Shown piece by piece: positions 1-7,547 of a stretch of DNA of 29,631 nt. The position numbers and the translations under genes are program-made. Where the stretch lies: positions 1 through 29,631 of IMG/VR virus record IMGVR_UViG_3300027805_000060; one strand, given 5' to 3'. The notes beneath the pieces were generated by a model. That model was not told the origin of the DNA, did no database searches, and worked only from the letters and a program-made list of their open reading frames with translations. The first letter of the stretch is position 1. Each line of letters opens with the position of its first letter. This stretch comes from a virus.

Positions 1-983
1 ATTGATACGAATAAAAAACAGCTACGTACAAAATAATCAATTGCTTTTCCATCTTTGCCGCCTTTAGCGATTGCAGGCGATTTTTCACTACTTGCAGCGC
101 GTGCTAAACCTATTATTTCCTGCATACGTTGTGCCGCACGTTCATCATTGCCTTCGCCTTCATCTATTGTAACAGGTAGCGCATCGCTATTTAGCTTTTG
201 CCTTACAGCAGGTTCGGTTGCTGCCGTGCCTTGTACACTTACTGCAATATTGCCTATTACTTCATTTATAATGTTTTCTAATACCCAACTTTTGCCGTTT
301 CCCCTGGGTCCTGTTATCCAAACGTGAGGCCGCCATTTTAAAATACCCGAAATCGGCGCTAATGCTAACCATCCCGATAATAGAATTGCATCCGCTTTAG
401 TTTGCCAATTTAATTTGTTTAACATCTTAGGAATCATGCCCGCCTCAGTAGGTAGCAGCGGCGCTTCAATAGGCATATCAATAGCCTTATTATAAACATA
501 GCTGTATTTAGTATCTAAACCGCCTAAATTGTAGCGCTTTTTATCCTGAATCAATTGTTGCCCTGCATGAAATACAACGCCGTTTTTTTCTTGCCATGCA
601 CCGCGCCCGCGTATGTTTTCAGTATTATAAAAACCTACAGCATTACAGAAATTTATAAGATAATCAGCCGCCGTAGTTACATCATAATTACTATTATCAC
701 GGTTCGGAAATGATAGTAGCCAAAATTCTAAAGGCGCAATGCTCAATAAATTAGCCTTGTTTATTGCAGCAGTTTTATACTTTACTATTGACATTGTAGA
801 ACGAATGTAAAAATAATAAAGCATTTGCCCATCTTCAATACCCCATCCTAACGGGCGAAAATAACCACCTATAAAACCTTTTTTATCGGTTTCAGGCGGT
901 GATGCTGCAGGCCGTTCTGCTTTAGGTTTCTTTGTGTTTTGTTTGGGTTTTTGTTCCCAGTCTATTGGTTTGTCTTGTTTCAT
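1..983 (-). CDS. Phage replicative P-loop ATPase/helicase, cut by left edge
   Basis: This reading frame is open from its ATG at 983 to the window edge, so only the first 327 residues are present. A Walker A motif GPRGNGKS lies at about residues 225-232 and a Walker B-like VTIDEGEG at about 270-277, followed by a stretch of the sort seen in D5/DUF927-like phage primase-helicases. Before the ATPase is a region containing RGRGAW and a lysine- and proline-rich N-terminal tail. The start overlaps the stop of the upstream DnaB-N gene as ATGA, which indicates translational coupling. Known of the family: such ATPases unwind DNA at the phage fork. Inference: it works with the adjacent DnaB N-terminal protein. 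No TOPRIM or archaeo-eukaryotic primase domain is visible in the part present. The family name is less certain than the ATPase call. Confidence 0.75.
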   Translation of the reverse strand, partial: MKQDKPIDWEQKPKQNTKKPKAERPAASPPETDKKGFIGGYFRPLGWGIEDGQMLYYFYIRSTMSIVKYKTAAINKANLLSIAPLEFWLLSFPNRDNSNYDVTTAADYLINFCNAVGFYNTENIRGRGAWQEKNGVVFHAGQQLIQDKKRYNLGGLDTKYSYVYNKAIDMPIEAPLLPTEAGMIPKMLNKLNWQTKADAILLSGWLALAPISGILKWRPHVWITGPRGNGKSWVLENIINEVIGNIAVSVQGTAATEPAVRQKLNSDALPVTIDEGEGNDERAAQRMQEIIGLARAASSEKSPAIAKGGKDGKAIDYFVRSCFLFVS

Positions 984-1591
984 TGTCTTACTATTTGCTT
1001 ACCTACATTAAATTTTTTAATATTTTGCATCAGTTCCCGCACCGTTTCAAAAACATCGTCGGTATCAGCGATAATCGTATTTATCATATTTATGCCTACT
1101 TTTATTAGTTCGCGCTGTACATGCTTTTGTATTAGTATCCTTGCATGGTATTCTAAATTTGCAGCACTTGCTACACGATTAGTTAATTCAGCCAAATAAG
1201 CAGGACCGCCGCAACGGTATTTTAATTTTTCAGCCACCGTAATTATGTCAACAACTTCAACCGATTGGCAAAGTTCAAAAATAAGTTTGTGATTATCAAA
1301 ATAAAAATGTTCAGGGCTTAAAAAATTTACTTTGTCGCGTGCGTTGTTATCTACCAGGATAGCACCTAAAATAACCTGTTCTAAGTCTTTGCTATGTGGG
1401 AATCTTATTTGTTTCTCAAAAAAACTTTGTTCCTTTTCCTCAAGTGCTATTATAATATTTTGCAGGGTTAAAAGTTGCCGTTCTTTCAATTGCCTGTAAT
1501 TTTGTCGCTTTGCATCGTCCTTAATATAAGCATCCATTTTTAGCGCTTCGTCTTTAAGTTCCGATAGTAGGTTTTCCGCTTCTGTTTTCAT
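980..1591 (-). CDS. Stand-alone DnaB N-terminal domain protein
   Basis: This 203-residue protein begins with a charged, probably coiled-coil segment (residues 1-60) and then carries the DnaB N-terminal fold at about 62-165. The diagnostic pattern is HSKDLEQVILGAIL, then FYFDNHKLIFE, VDIITVAEKL, GGPAYLAELT and a closing AANLEYHARIL. A complete DnaB has about 450 residues with a RecA-like ATPase; that half is missing here. The next gene, overlapping by four bases, instead supplies a P-loop ATPase. In DnaB the N-domain forms the hexamer collar and binds primase. Inference: this protein is a helicase-associated collar or loader. The ATG at 1591 overlaps the stop of the VRR-NUC gene by four bases. 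Confidence 0.85.
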   Translation of the reverse strand: MKTEAENLLSELKDEALKMDAYIKDDAKRQNYRQLKERQLLTLQNIIIALEEKEQSFFEKQIRFPHSKDLEQVILGAILVDNNARDKVNFLSPEHFYFDNHKLIFELCQSVEVVDIITVAEKLKYRCGGPAYLAELTNRVASAANLEYHARILIQKHVQRELIKVGINMINTIIADTDDVFETVRELMQNIKKFNVGKQIVRQ

Positions 1592-1962
1592 ATCTCATCT
1601 GCTTTAAAGTCTTCATCTACCCAGCGCAAAATATCACCAATGCCGCCCGATTTTCTGACTTGTTTAATAAAATTGATTTGTTCTTTTGTTGCTTTTCCGC
1701 TTAGGTTTTTCACTTCGAGGGCTGTAAATATAGCAATTTTTTGGCCTATCATATCTTTAGTTATAATTTTTTCGGTCCAACCGATTAAATCAGAACTTCC
1801 AACGCATAGCCCAAATGTTATTTGCCGCGGTTCGGTTATTATAGGGCGGCTGTTGATTACCGCCCGTTTGCCCTGAAATGCTGTTCCTGTATTGTTACGA
1901 AATAATATGCCGTGTTTACTGTGTCGCGCTTGCAGGGCCTTGTATAAGTCTTGTTCTTTCAT
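1588..1962 (-). CDS. VRR-NUC domain nuclease
   Basis: The 124-residue protein has the compact VRR-NUC layout of phage nucleases. GSSDLIG at 55-61 gives the metal-binding aspartate, EVK at 83-85 gives the E-x-K pair, and a glutamine at 95 is followed by the GG at 106-107 that closes the domain. Known of the family: PD-(D/E)XK-fold nucleases that often cut branched DNA such as Holliday junctions. Here it sits between replication genes, which suits a role in resolving replication or recombination intermediates before packaging. It overlaps both neighbours by four bases and is clearly part of the same leftward operon. Substrate is inferred, not shown. Confidence 0.85.
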   Translation of the reverse strand: MKEQDLYKALQARHSKHGILFRNNTGTAFQGKRAVINSRPIITEPRQITFGLCVGSSDLIGWTEKIITKDMIGQKIAIFTALEVKNLSGKATKEQINFIKQVRKSGGIGDILRWVDEDFKADEI

Positions 1963-2243
1963 AGCTTTGATAAATCTGATTTTAAACGTTCTATAAATGA
2001 TTCTTCACCATCATCACCAGCTAAAAGCCAATCAATACGGTGCGCATAAATGTGTGCCTTTTTAAGAAATTCTAAACCCTCTTTGAATTTAGCAATTACT
2101 TCAGGTGGGTATTCATAGTTATATTCATCTTCCCATGATTCCCTACGTTCTCGCTTTTTTCCGTTCTTTAAAATTACATCTTCTAACTCTTCAGCTATTT
2201 GATATATTTTATACTGGTTGTATTCGAAAAATCCTCCCGACAT
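1959..2243 (-). CDS. Small acidic phage protein of unknown function
   Basis: I do not recognise a named domain in this 94-residue protein. It is charged, with a basic KKRERRE segment near residue 30, then YPPEVIAKFKEGLEFLKKA and a helical IYAHRIDWLLAGDDGEESF segment. It is predicted to be soluble: there is no signal peptide or membrane helix. The start codon overlaps the stop of the gene above (TAATG arrangement), and its end overlaps the VRR-NUC start by four bases, so it is translated as part of the replication operon. A role as an accessory to the nuclease or helicases is only a guess from position. Confidence 0.75.
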   Translation of the reverse strand: MSGGFFEYNQYKIYQIAEELEDVILKNGKKRERRESWEDEYNYEYPPEVIAKFKEGLEFLKKAHIYAHRIDWLLAGDDGEESFIERLKSDLSKL

Positions 2244-2527
2244 TATATTTTTTTTGTTTTAGGTGAACAGCCTAACCAAAAACTAAAACTAAATTGTTTT
2301 TGACGTTGGCCTTTAATTTTATACTTTGTCATTGTTTCATCGAATATCTGTTGCATTACTGCTTCTTCGCATTGATATTCTAAAAACTTAATTTGTTTTT
2401 CGCCGCGCTCGTTTACTTCGGCATTCGCTACAAGTTCATCGAAATTTGCGGGCGGTTCTGATACTGCATAAACCTTTCGGTAAATTTCTAACAGTATCTC
2501 GTAATCTGTTAATTTTTTGCGTTTCAT
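2243..2527 (-). CDS. Small basic phage protein of unknown function
   Basis: This 94-residue soluble protein starts MKRKKLTDYEILLEIYRKVY and is basic at both ends, with a C-terminal KTKKI tail. Its helical middle (FLEYQCEEAVMQQIFDETM) is followed by KIKGQRQKQFSFSFWLGCSP. No catalytic or metal-binding motif can be seen. It overlaps the transglycosylase gene upstream by four bases and the following gene by one base, so it is a true member of the operon. Function unknown; the basic ends would allow nucleic-acid binding. Confidence 0.75.
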   Translation of the reverse strand: MKRKKLTDYEILLEIYRKVYAVSEPPANFDELVANAEVNERGEKQIKFLEYQCEEAVMQQIFDETMTKYKIKGQRQKQFSFSFWLGCSPKTKKI

Positions 2528-2979
2528 AGTTTTCTAAATTTATTTAAATAGTTTAATGTTGCATTACTTTTGTAGCCTTCAGAACCGCCGCACCACATCC
2601 TGGCTAAATCTTCATAGCTTGGATATTTGCCGTGTTTTTGCGCGTATGTATGGCAGAATATACCCATTGTTGCCCAAAATACGTGTATTGATTTTTCATG
2701 CTTAAACATGTCATCATGGGAATATCCTAATAAGTCATGTAGGCCGCTACCTTTAACACATACATCATAGATTTGATACCTACCATAACCTTGGCCGTTT
2801 GCTTCAATTACTGAATCAGTATTATTAGATTCTATTTGCCCTATCTTGCGTATAAATTCCGAATCGCAAGTGTCCCGGTAAATAGTAATTGTTTTCACTA
2901 TTACAGTTGGTTCGGGTTTGGGTTGCTGGCATCCAAAAAGAACTGAAATTAAGATTAGAAAAGCTGTTAATTGTTTCAT
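2524..2979 (-). CDS. Lipoprotein lytic transglycosylase-like lysozyme
   Basis: The first 20 residues form a lipoprotein signal: MK, a hydrophobic core, and the lipobox LFGC with the modified cysteine at about residue 17. After a proline-rich linker comes an SLT/lysozyme-like domain: IGQIESNN at about 47-54 holds the likely catalytic glutamate, GYGRYQIYDV is the G-x-x-Q-I signature, and DLARMWCGGSEGY matches the late A-R-x-W-N-G-G element, with C in place of N. Known of the family: cleavage of the MurNAc-GlcNAc bond in peptidoglycan. Inference: it is a lipid-anchored endolysin or cell-wall processing enzyme acting in the periplasm. Its place in a DNA-metabolism operon, far from the other cell-wall gene at 28312, is unusual. 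Confidence 0.8.
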   Translation of the reverse strand: MKQLTAFLILISVLFGCQQPKPEPTVIVKTITIYRDTCDSEFIRKIGQIESNNTDSVIEANGQGYGRYQIYDVCVKGSGLHDLLGYSHDDMFKHEKSIHVFWATMGIFCHTYAQKHGKYPSYEDLARMWCGGSEGYKSNATLNYLNKFRKL

Positions 2980-3065
2980 TGTTTAAAATGTTTTAAGGTG
3001 TGTAATAAATGCCTAATTTGTCATAGGCTTGGTTTAAAAAGTGTTTCATAGTATGAATTTTTAAA
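2980..3065 (-). other. Leader between RNA elements and transglycosylase gene
   Basis: AT-rich spacer in a non-coding gap of 292 bases. Read on the minus strand it has a 5-bp hairpin (3011-3015 with 3024-3028) and a possible 18-codon open frame from the ATG at 3049 to a stop at 2993. No clear promoter box was found, so the transglycosylase is probably made from a message that runs through the two tRNA-like elements. Confidence 0.3.
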
Positions 3066-3166
3066 ATATCATTTGGCATCGGATTGAACGACACTTAAGG
3101 TTGAAGATTTTAAAATGATATAATTTTAAAAACCTTGTTTTTCGCCACATAAACTACAAATGATAT
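3066..3166 (-). ncRNA. tRNA-like structured RNA, copy A
   Basis: Read on the minus strand this 101-nt element folds by eye into: a 10-bp closing stem (3157-3166 with 3066-3075); the two bases UA at the place of tRNA positions 8-9; a 4-bp D-arm GUUU/AAAC with loop AUGUGGCGAA, including the GG of tRNA positions 18-19; a third 6-bp stem AAGGUU/AACCUU carrying an 8-bp inner hairpin (3123-3130 with 3109-3116); and a 6-bp T-arm with the loop UUCAAUC, which fits the T-loop consensus. There is no 7-base anticodon loop and no encoded CCA end. A second copy follows at 3177-3265 with compensating changes. It may be a processed RNA, a decoy or mimic of tRNA, or a cis-acting element. Confidence 0.65.
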
Positions 3167-3176
3167 AGAAGTTTAA

Positions 3177-3265
3177 AACCCTGCGGTATCGGATTGAACG
3201 ATACTTAAAACTTGAACATTAGCATTGATTAGTTTTGTTTTTCACCACATAAACTACACAGGGCT
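3177..3265 (-). ncRNA. tRNA-like structured RNA, copy B
   Basis: This 89-nt copy begins 7 bases beyond the stop codon of the helicase-methyltransferase gene. On the minus strand: a closing stem CCCUGUG/CGCAGGG (3257-3263 with 3179-3185), extendable by G-U and A-U; UA; the same 4-bp D-arm with loop AUGUGGUGAA; a 6-bp stem AAAACU/AGUUUU with an 18-base open loop; AA; and a 6-bp T-arm GUAUCG/CGAUAC around UUCAAUC. Compared with copy A, the closing stem and third stem differ completely in sequence but keep pairing, and the T-stem differs by changes that leave G-U pairs. Conservation is highest in the D-loop and T-loop, which interact in true tRNA. Neither copy has an anticodon arm. Confidence 0.65.
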
Positions 3266-3271
3266 ATATTT

Positions 3272-5773
3272 TTAGATACAATCAAATAAAGTAGGTACAT
3301 TGATTTTATACTCAATGCTTTTAAGATAGTATAAACCATCATCGTAATACTCAGGATTTAATTCTACTGATATACATTTACGTTCCATTTCTAAACACTT
3401 ATAAGCCGTAGTAAATAAACCGCCGAAAGGGTCACAAACTAAATCACCTTTCATTGTAAATCTGTTTAAAAGCCTAACTACTATATCAAATTGAAGCGGG
3501 CAAATGTGTTTTTCTTTTTTTCTATTTGCCTGGTTAGCATTTAAAGTAGCCATTCTATTAACATCGGTCCAAACATCCTCACTTGTACTATGAACTGGCA
3601 ATGTCATAAATAAAGAACTTAGCTTATTTTGTGATTCTAAGTCTTCACATGCTTTTAAATGTTCATCAAAACTATAAACATTTGACATATCGTGTTTTTT
3701 CCAATGCTTACAAATCTTTTCAACGTCCATTTGCTTCAATTCGTTATAACTAAAAAATCTATTACCATCGCTTTTCCAATAAGCATGGGCATCTAATTGC
3801 CAATTTGCGCGGGTATAATCGTCTTTTGTTTTTGTGCATGGTTCATCTGCATAGGCATTATCCATTGAAGATGGAGCTTTTCTAAATAATAAAACATATT
3901 CAGGTAAACCTACGCCCATTTTTGTAGCATCTTTGCATTGCTCAGTCCAACCTAAACGATATGTTTGGTTATTTTCACGAACTACATCAGTAGTTACTGT
4001 AATTTTACCAATAAGATAAAATCCATGCTTTTGAAAATGCGCTACAGTTTTGCCGCTAAAATCATCTATTGTAGTAAATGAAGTTCCATTCTGATAACTA
4101 TAACGAATCCTATCTTTAACGTGTATAGCTGCAATTTTACCAGGCTTTAAACATCTTAATAAATTAGGTGTTAAGTAGTCCATTTGTTTAAAAAACTCAT
4201 CATTGCCATGATTATGACCCATATCATTATAATTATCTGAATATTCGTAGTGGTCACCAAATGGAATTGATGTTAATATCATATCAAAAATATTACTATC
4301 AAATTCATTATGCATTATTACAGTATCTTCATTAAATACTTTTGCATTGCCAATTTGAGCATTTCTTCTGTTGTTAAAAATTTGTCTTTTCATGTCTGAT
4401 TTAATTTTATCTGTGTTTAATCCGTATTCTCTAACTAAATTTATCATTTCGGTTTGTAATTCAATATGCTTTATCCATTTTTCTTTTAATGCTTTTAATA
4501 CATCCTGTTCATTTTGAGTAAAAATAGCATAAACGTTCACTTCATTTTCTTGCTTAAATCTATAACATCTATGTATAGCTTGTATAAAATCATTAAACTT
4601 ATAATCAATACCGCAAAAAATCATATTATGGCAGCTGTGTTGAAAATTACAACCTGAACCAGCTATTTTAGGTTTTGTGCTTAGTATTTGATATTTGTTA
4701 TGTTTAAAGTCTATAAGTAGCTGTTCTTTTTCACTGTTATCCTGTGACCCAAAAACAGATTTTATATTATATTCTTTAAAAGTTCTATTTAATTCTTGGC
4801 GCTCAGCTTCTAAATGATGCCACAAAATCCAATTTTTATCAGAATTATTTTTTACAATTTCGTAGGCTTTTTTTATTCTTACATTTATTGATTCTGATTT
4901 TTCGCGGCTAACATCTACAAGACTTTTTGTAGTATCTTTAAACATTACTAATTCACCTTTTTTATTATATATTTCGCCATCTGAATTATTTTGTACTAAT
5001 ACTTCAATAAAGTTCAATTTTGGTAATAAATAGCCAGTATCATCATATCCTAAATCAGAAGGCTTATTTATAAAAACGGCCCATGTAGATACCCATTTCC
5101 AAAACTCTTCTTTTTTATTTGGATATAAAGTTAAATGACCTGCTTTTGTGCTATCACGTTGGAAAAACCTTGTTAAGGCGTGACCTCTGTCAATTACGCT
5201 AAGATAATCAGCATAATTAAGAATTTCTATAAAATCATTTGGTGTTGGTGTTGCAGTAGCTACAAATCTGTAATTAACTTCTCTAAAGTGATTTAAAACA
5301 TAATTAGTAGTTTCAGTCTTTAAGTTTCTAAGTATTGATGCTTCATCAAATGAAACGCCGCCAAATAATTCAGCTGTAACATCGCCTTTTCTGATACGCT
5401 CATAATTTGTTACATAAATTATATCAGCGTTTACAGTATCAACAGTATCTGAATCTGTAATGTATTTTATAGATTTTTCAGGATATAGAAATTCTAAATC
5501 ATCTTTAAATTCACCTACAACGCCAAGTGGCATAACAATTAAAAAAGGCTTTTCAGTTATACGCGAAACCTGAACAGCTATTTCAAGTTGCATCATTGTT
5601 TTGCCTAATCCAAAACTTGCAAATATTGCACGCCTACCGCCTGATATAGCCCAATGTACTATATCTCGCTGATGCGGTAATAATTTAGGTGATAGCGATT
5701 CTATGTCTATTTCAGTTCCATAGTCTTGCGCTATTACAATCTTCCGTTCCAAAAATTCTAAATACTCATTCAT
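3272..5773 (-). CDS. SF2 helicase fused to adenine-type DNA methyltransferase
   Basis: An 833-residue two-domain protein. The N-terminal half is an SF2/SNF2-like helicase: Walker A FGLGKT at 54-59, DEAS at 143-146, motif III TATPTP at 173-178 and a motif VI form IHRCYRFKQ around 400-408. The C-terminal part is a beta-class DNA methyltransferase: motif IV appears as TSIPF at 501-505 in place of DPPY or SPPY, and motif I as DPFGG at 781-785, with the SAM-binding VELN downstream at about 803. Fusions of this kind are known in phages and probably modify phage DNA against restriction; N6-adenine versus N4-cytosine cannot be settled here. It overlaps the upstream helicase gene by four bases. Two tRNA-like RNAs follow its stop. 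Confidence 0.9.
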   Translation of the reverse strand: MNEYLEFLERKIVIAQDYGTEIDIESLSPKLLPHQRDIVHWAISGGRRAIFASFGLGKTMMQLEIAVQVSRITEKPFLIVMPLGVVGEFKDDLEFLYPEKSIKYITDSDTVDTVNADIIYVTNYERIRKGDVTAELFGGVSFDEASILRNLKTETTNYVLNHFREVNYRFVATATPTPNDFIEILNYADYLSVIDRGHALTRFFQRDSTKAGHLTLYPNKKEEFWKWVSTWAVFINKPSDLGYDDTGYLLPKLNFIEVLVQNNSDGEIYNKKGELVMFKDTTKSLVDVSREKSESINVRIKKAYEIVKNNSDKNWILWHHLEAERQELNRTFKEYNIKSVFGSQDNSEKEQLLIDFKHNKYQILSTKPKIAGSGCNFQHSCHNMIFCGIDYKFNDFIQAIHRCYRFKQENEVNVYAIFTQNEQDVLKALKEKWIKHIELQTEMINLVREYGLNTDKIKSDMKRQIFNNRRNAQIGNAKVFNEDTVIMHNEFDSNIFDMILTSIPFGDHYEYSDNYNDMGHNHGNDEFFKQMDYLTPNLLRCLKPGKIAAIHVKDRIRYSYQNGTSFTTIDDFSGKTVAHFQKHGFYLIGKITVTTDVVRENNQTYRLGWTEQCKDATKMGVGLPEYVLLFRKAPSSMDNAYADEPCTKTKDDYTRANWQLDAHAYWKSDGNRFFSYNELKQMDVEKICKHWKKHDMSNVYSFDEHLKACEDLESQNKLSSLFMTLPVHSTSEDVWTDVNRMATLNANQANRKKEKHICPLQFDIVVRLLNRFTMKGDLVCDPFGGLFTTAYKCLEMERKCISVELNPEYYDDGLYYLKSIEYKINVPTLFDCI

Positions 5774-7284
5774 AATTTGGTTTGTTTTCTATGTGTTAAA
5801 AAATTATTCCATGCTCTTTTAGCGGCTGCTTTTAAATCATTCTTATCGGTAGCATCCAAACCGTATTTCTTATTTATCCAGTCAATACTGCCGTTTTCTT
5901 TTAATACACGGCTTTCAAATATGTAATAAACCCAATTATCTTTATGGCCGCGCTTGTTCTTCAGTTCCCACAAATCCGCTAAACTTCTACTTTGCGCTTG
6001 TTCTGATTTTTTAGCTTTTAATAGTTCATCAAGTGTTGTTGTATCTTTTACCGCAACGCCTGCAACTTCTTCAATCTGTTGTATTTTTATTTCTGGTTTA
6101 GCACCGCAATATGGGCATTTAGATTCGGTTTTAACGTAAGTTCTTAAACATTCGGTGCAATCTGCATATTCGTTTTCAAATGTTTCTGTATCGCGTTTTT
6201 TCTTTTGCACGCCTTCCAATGACCATTCGCGCGTTTGTAGTGGGTGACCGTGCATTTTCTGATTTCCTACGTGGTCCAAAATCAAACAGCGGCTTTTACC
6301 TTCCATTGGCCTTAAACCGCGGCCAACTATCTGTAAGTATAACGATAGCGACATAGTACGGCGAAGCATGCCAACAACTGAAACGGCTGGTATATCTGTA
6401 CCTTCACTTATGAGGTCACAAAATGTTACCACATGTAGCGCGCCCGATGCTAAACTTTCAAATGCATGTTTAATTTCATAATCTTCTAAATTACCATGAA
6501 CCGCAACCGCCTTAAAACCTGCAGCATTAAACGCCGCCGCTACATTTTCCGAATGCTTAATATTTACGCACGAATAAATAGCAGGTTCACCAGGTGCCAA
6601 ACGTTTATATTCATCTACTGCGTTACCTGTTATCGCTGGTTTGTCCATTTCTTTAAATAATTCATCCGCTTTATATTCGCCGTTCCTATCTTTTTTAATC
6701 TTTGTAAAATCGGCCAACGGTTTGAAGTTATAATATTCAGGCATAACAAGATTTCCCATTTGCACTAATTCAGCTGGTAACGGTCCTAAAACTAAATCAG
6801 AAAACACATCGCCTAAACCTTGACCATCGCCGCGCCATGGTGTAGCAGTAACTCCAAGCACATAAACCGATTCGCCGTAAAAATCTAAAATATCTTTCCA
6901 TGTTCCCGCGTTGGCGTGGTGCGCTTCATCAATTATCAACAGGTCGGGCGTTGGCACTTCGGTTAACCTATTTTTAAGGCTTTGAACGCTGCAAACTTGC
7001 GCGGGTAAATAATACTGCTTTGGCCTGTTACCAGCTATAAAACCATGCTTTAAACCGTATCTTCTGCAACGTTCAGATATCTGATTCACTAAGTTCTTTT
7101 TATGTACTAAGAAATAAACGCGCTTACCTTTTGCTATTGCTTCTGATGCCATATAAATAAACGTTTCAGTTTTGCCGCCGCCGGTAGGTAACACAAACAA
7201 TACTTTTTTATTACCGCTTTTATAACTCTCTCTTATGTCGCTTACGCTTTTCGATTGATATGGCCTTAGCTGTATTGTGTTCAT
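5770..7284 (-). CDS. SF2 DEAH helicase (type III restriction-like) with zinc finger
   Basis: A 504-residue DNA helicase of the COG1061/ResIII type. Motif I PTGGGKT is at 33-39, motif II DEAH at 119-122, motif III TATPW at 146-150 and motif VI QIVGRGLRP at 318-326. A four-cysteine zinc-binding knuckle (C376, C379, C390, C393) follows the helicase core, and a basic C-terminal region ends the protein. No nuclease domain is seen, so it is not a complete restriction enzyme. The start is fixed by LRPYQ, the Q-motif, which begins at residue 6. It overlaps the XRE gene by 65 bases and the following fusion gene by four. Role inferred: phage replication or recombination. Confidence 0.88.
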   Translation of the reverse strand: MNTIQLRPYQSKSVSDIRESYKSGNKKVLFVLPTGGGKTETFIYMASEAIAKGKRVYFLVHKKNLVNQISERCRRYGLKHGFIAGNRPKQYYLPAQVCSVQSLKNRLTEVPTPDLLIIDEAHHANAGTWKDILDFYGESVYVLGVTATPWRGDGQGLGDVFSDLVLGPLPAELVQMGNLVMPEYYNFKPLADFTKIKKDRNGEYKADELFKEMDKPAITGNAVDEYKRLAPGEPAIYSCVNIKHSENVAAAFNAAGFKAVAVHGNLEDYEIKHAFESLASGALHVVTFCDLISEGTDIPAVSVVGMLRRTMSLSLYLQIVGRGLRPMEGKSRCLILDHVGNQKMHGHPLQTREWSLEGVQKKKRDTETFENEYADCTECLRTYVKTESKCPYCGAKPEIKIQQIEEVAGVAVKDTTTLDELLKAKKSEQAQSRSLADLWELKNKRGHKDNWVYYIFESRVLKENGSIDWINKKYGLDATDKNDLKAAAKRAWNNFLTHRKQTKL

Positions 7285-7456
7285 TTTCTAAATCGTTTAA
7301 AGCATTCATAAGTTTAAAATAGATAATCAATGTTTGCGGTTCTACGTTTTTCCAAACTTCTACCGTTTGCCGCCCTACTTCGGCACGCCTACATAGTTCC
7401 GAAATACTGATGCCTAACATGTCGCATCTAATAGATAGCTGTTCAAAAGTTTTCAT
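7220..7456 (-). CDS. Small XRE-type helix-turn-helix regulator
   Basis: This 78-residue protein has an XRE-like helix-turn-helix at about residues 14-45 (ISELCRRAEVGRQTVEVW), followed by a helix and a basic tail. It is the first gene of the leftward operon and diverges from the recombination genes, with a 91-base control region between them. Such placement is typical of a regulator of early transcription. Its last 65 bases overlap the helicase gene in another frame, an unusually long overlap for this operon. It is shorter than lambda-type repressors and lacks a cleavable or dimerisation domain, so a Cro-like or operon-autoregulatory role is more likely than a lysogeny repressor. Confidence 0.75.
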   Translation of the reverse strand: MKTFEQLSIRCDMLGISISELCRRAEVGRQTVEVWKNVEPQTLIIYFKLMNALNDLENEHNTAKAISIEKRKRHKREL

Positions 7457-7547
7457 ATTTTTTTTATTTTTTCGTTCAAATGTGATGCAAAGTTAAAAAC
7501 CTTTTTTAATTTTGTGCTATTATTTAATAAAAAATTTATAAAAATTT
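7457..7547. promoter_or_regulatory. Divergent control region with leftward -7 box
   Basis: This AT-rich gap separates the leftward early operon from the rightward recombination genes. On the minus strand TAACTTTG at 7495-7488 fits the Bacteroidota -7 consensus TAnnTTTG, about 32 bases before the XRE gene. No good -33 TTG was found upstream of it. For the rightward gene I see no full consensus box, only an A- and T-rich leader directly before the ATG at 7548. The regulator at 7220-7456 may bind here. Confidence 0.5.

Noticed and set aside
55-327. Plus-strand frame of 90 codons at the left end
   Set aside because: Lies antisense within the P-loop ATPase gene, whose Walker motifs are clear.
939-1199. 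Plus-strand frame of 86 codons
   Set aside because: Antisense to the DnaB N-domain gene and the ATPase start; hydrophobic shadow sequence.
2993-3049. An 18-codon open frame on the minus strand before the transglycosylase gene
   Set aside because: Too short to support without homologues; codons are not distinctive and it lies between structured RNA and the next start. Could be a leader peptide, not claimed.
3066-3265. Two ordinary tRNA genes
   Set aside because: D-arm, T-arm and closing stem fit, but no 5-bp stem with 7-base anticodon loop can be formed, no CCA is encoded, and the T-stem is 6 bp. They were kept as tRNA-like RNA.
3066-3265. CRISPR array from the repeated segments
   Set aside because: Only two copies with differing spacing (110 and 100 bases), a fold of tRNA type, and no cas genes.
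5770-7284. Complete type III restriction enzyme
   Set aside because: Helicase motifs only; no nuclease motif is present after the zinc knuckle, and no Mod partner gene beside it, apart from the separate fusion protein.
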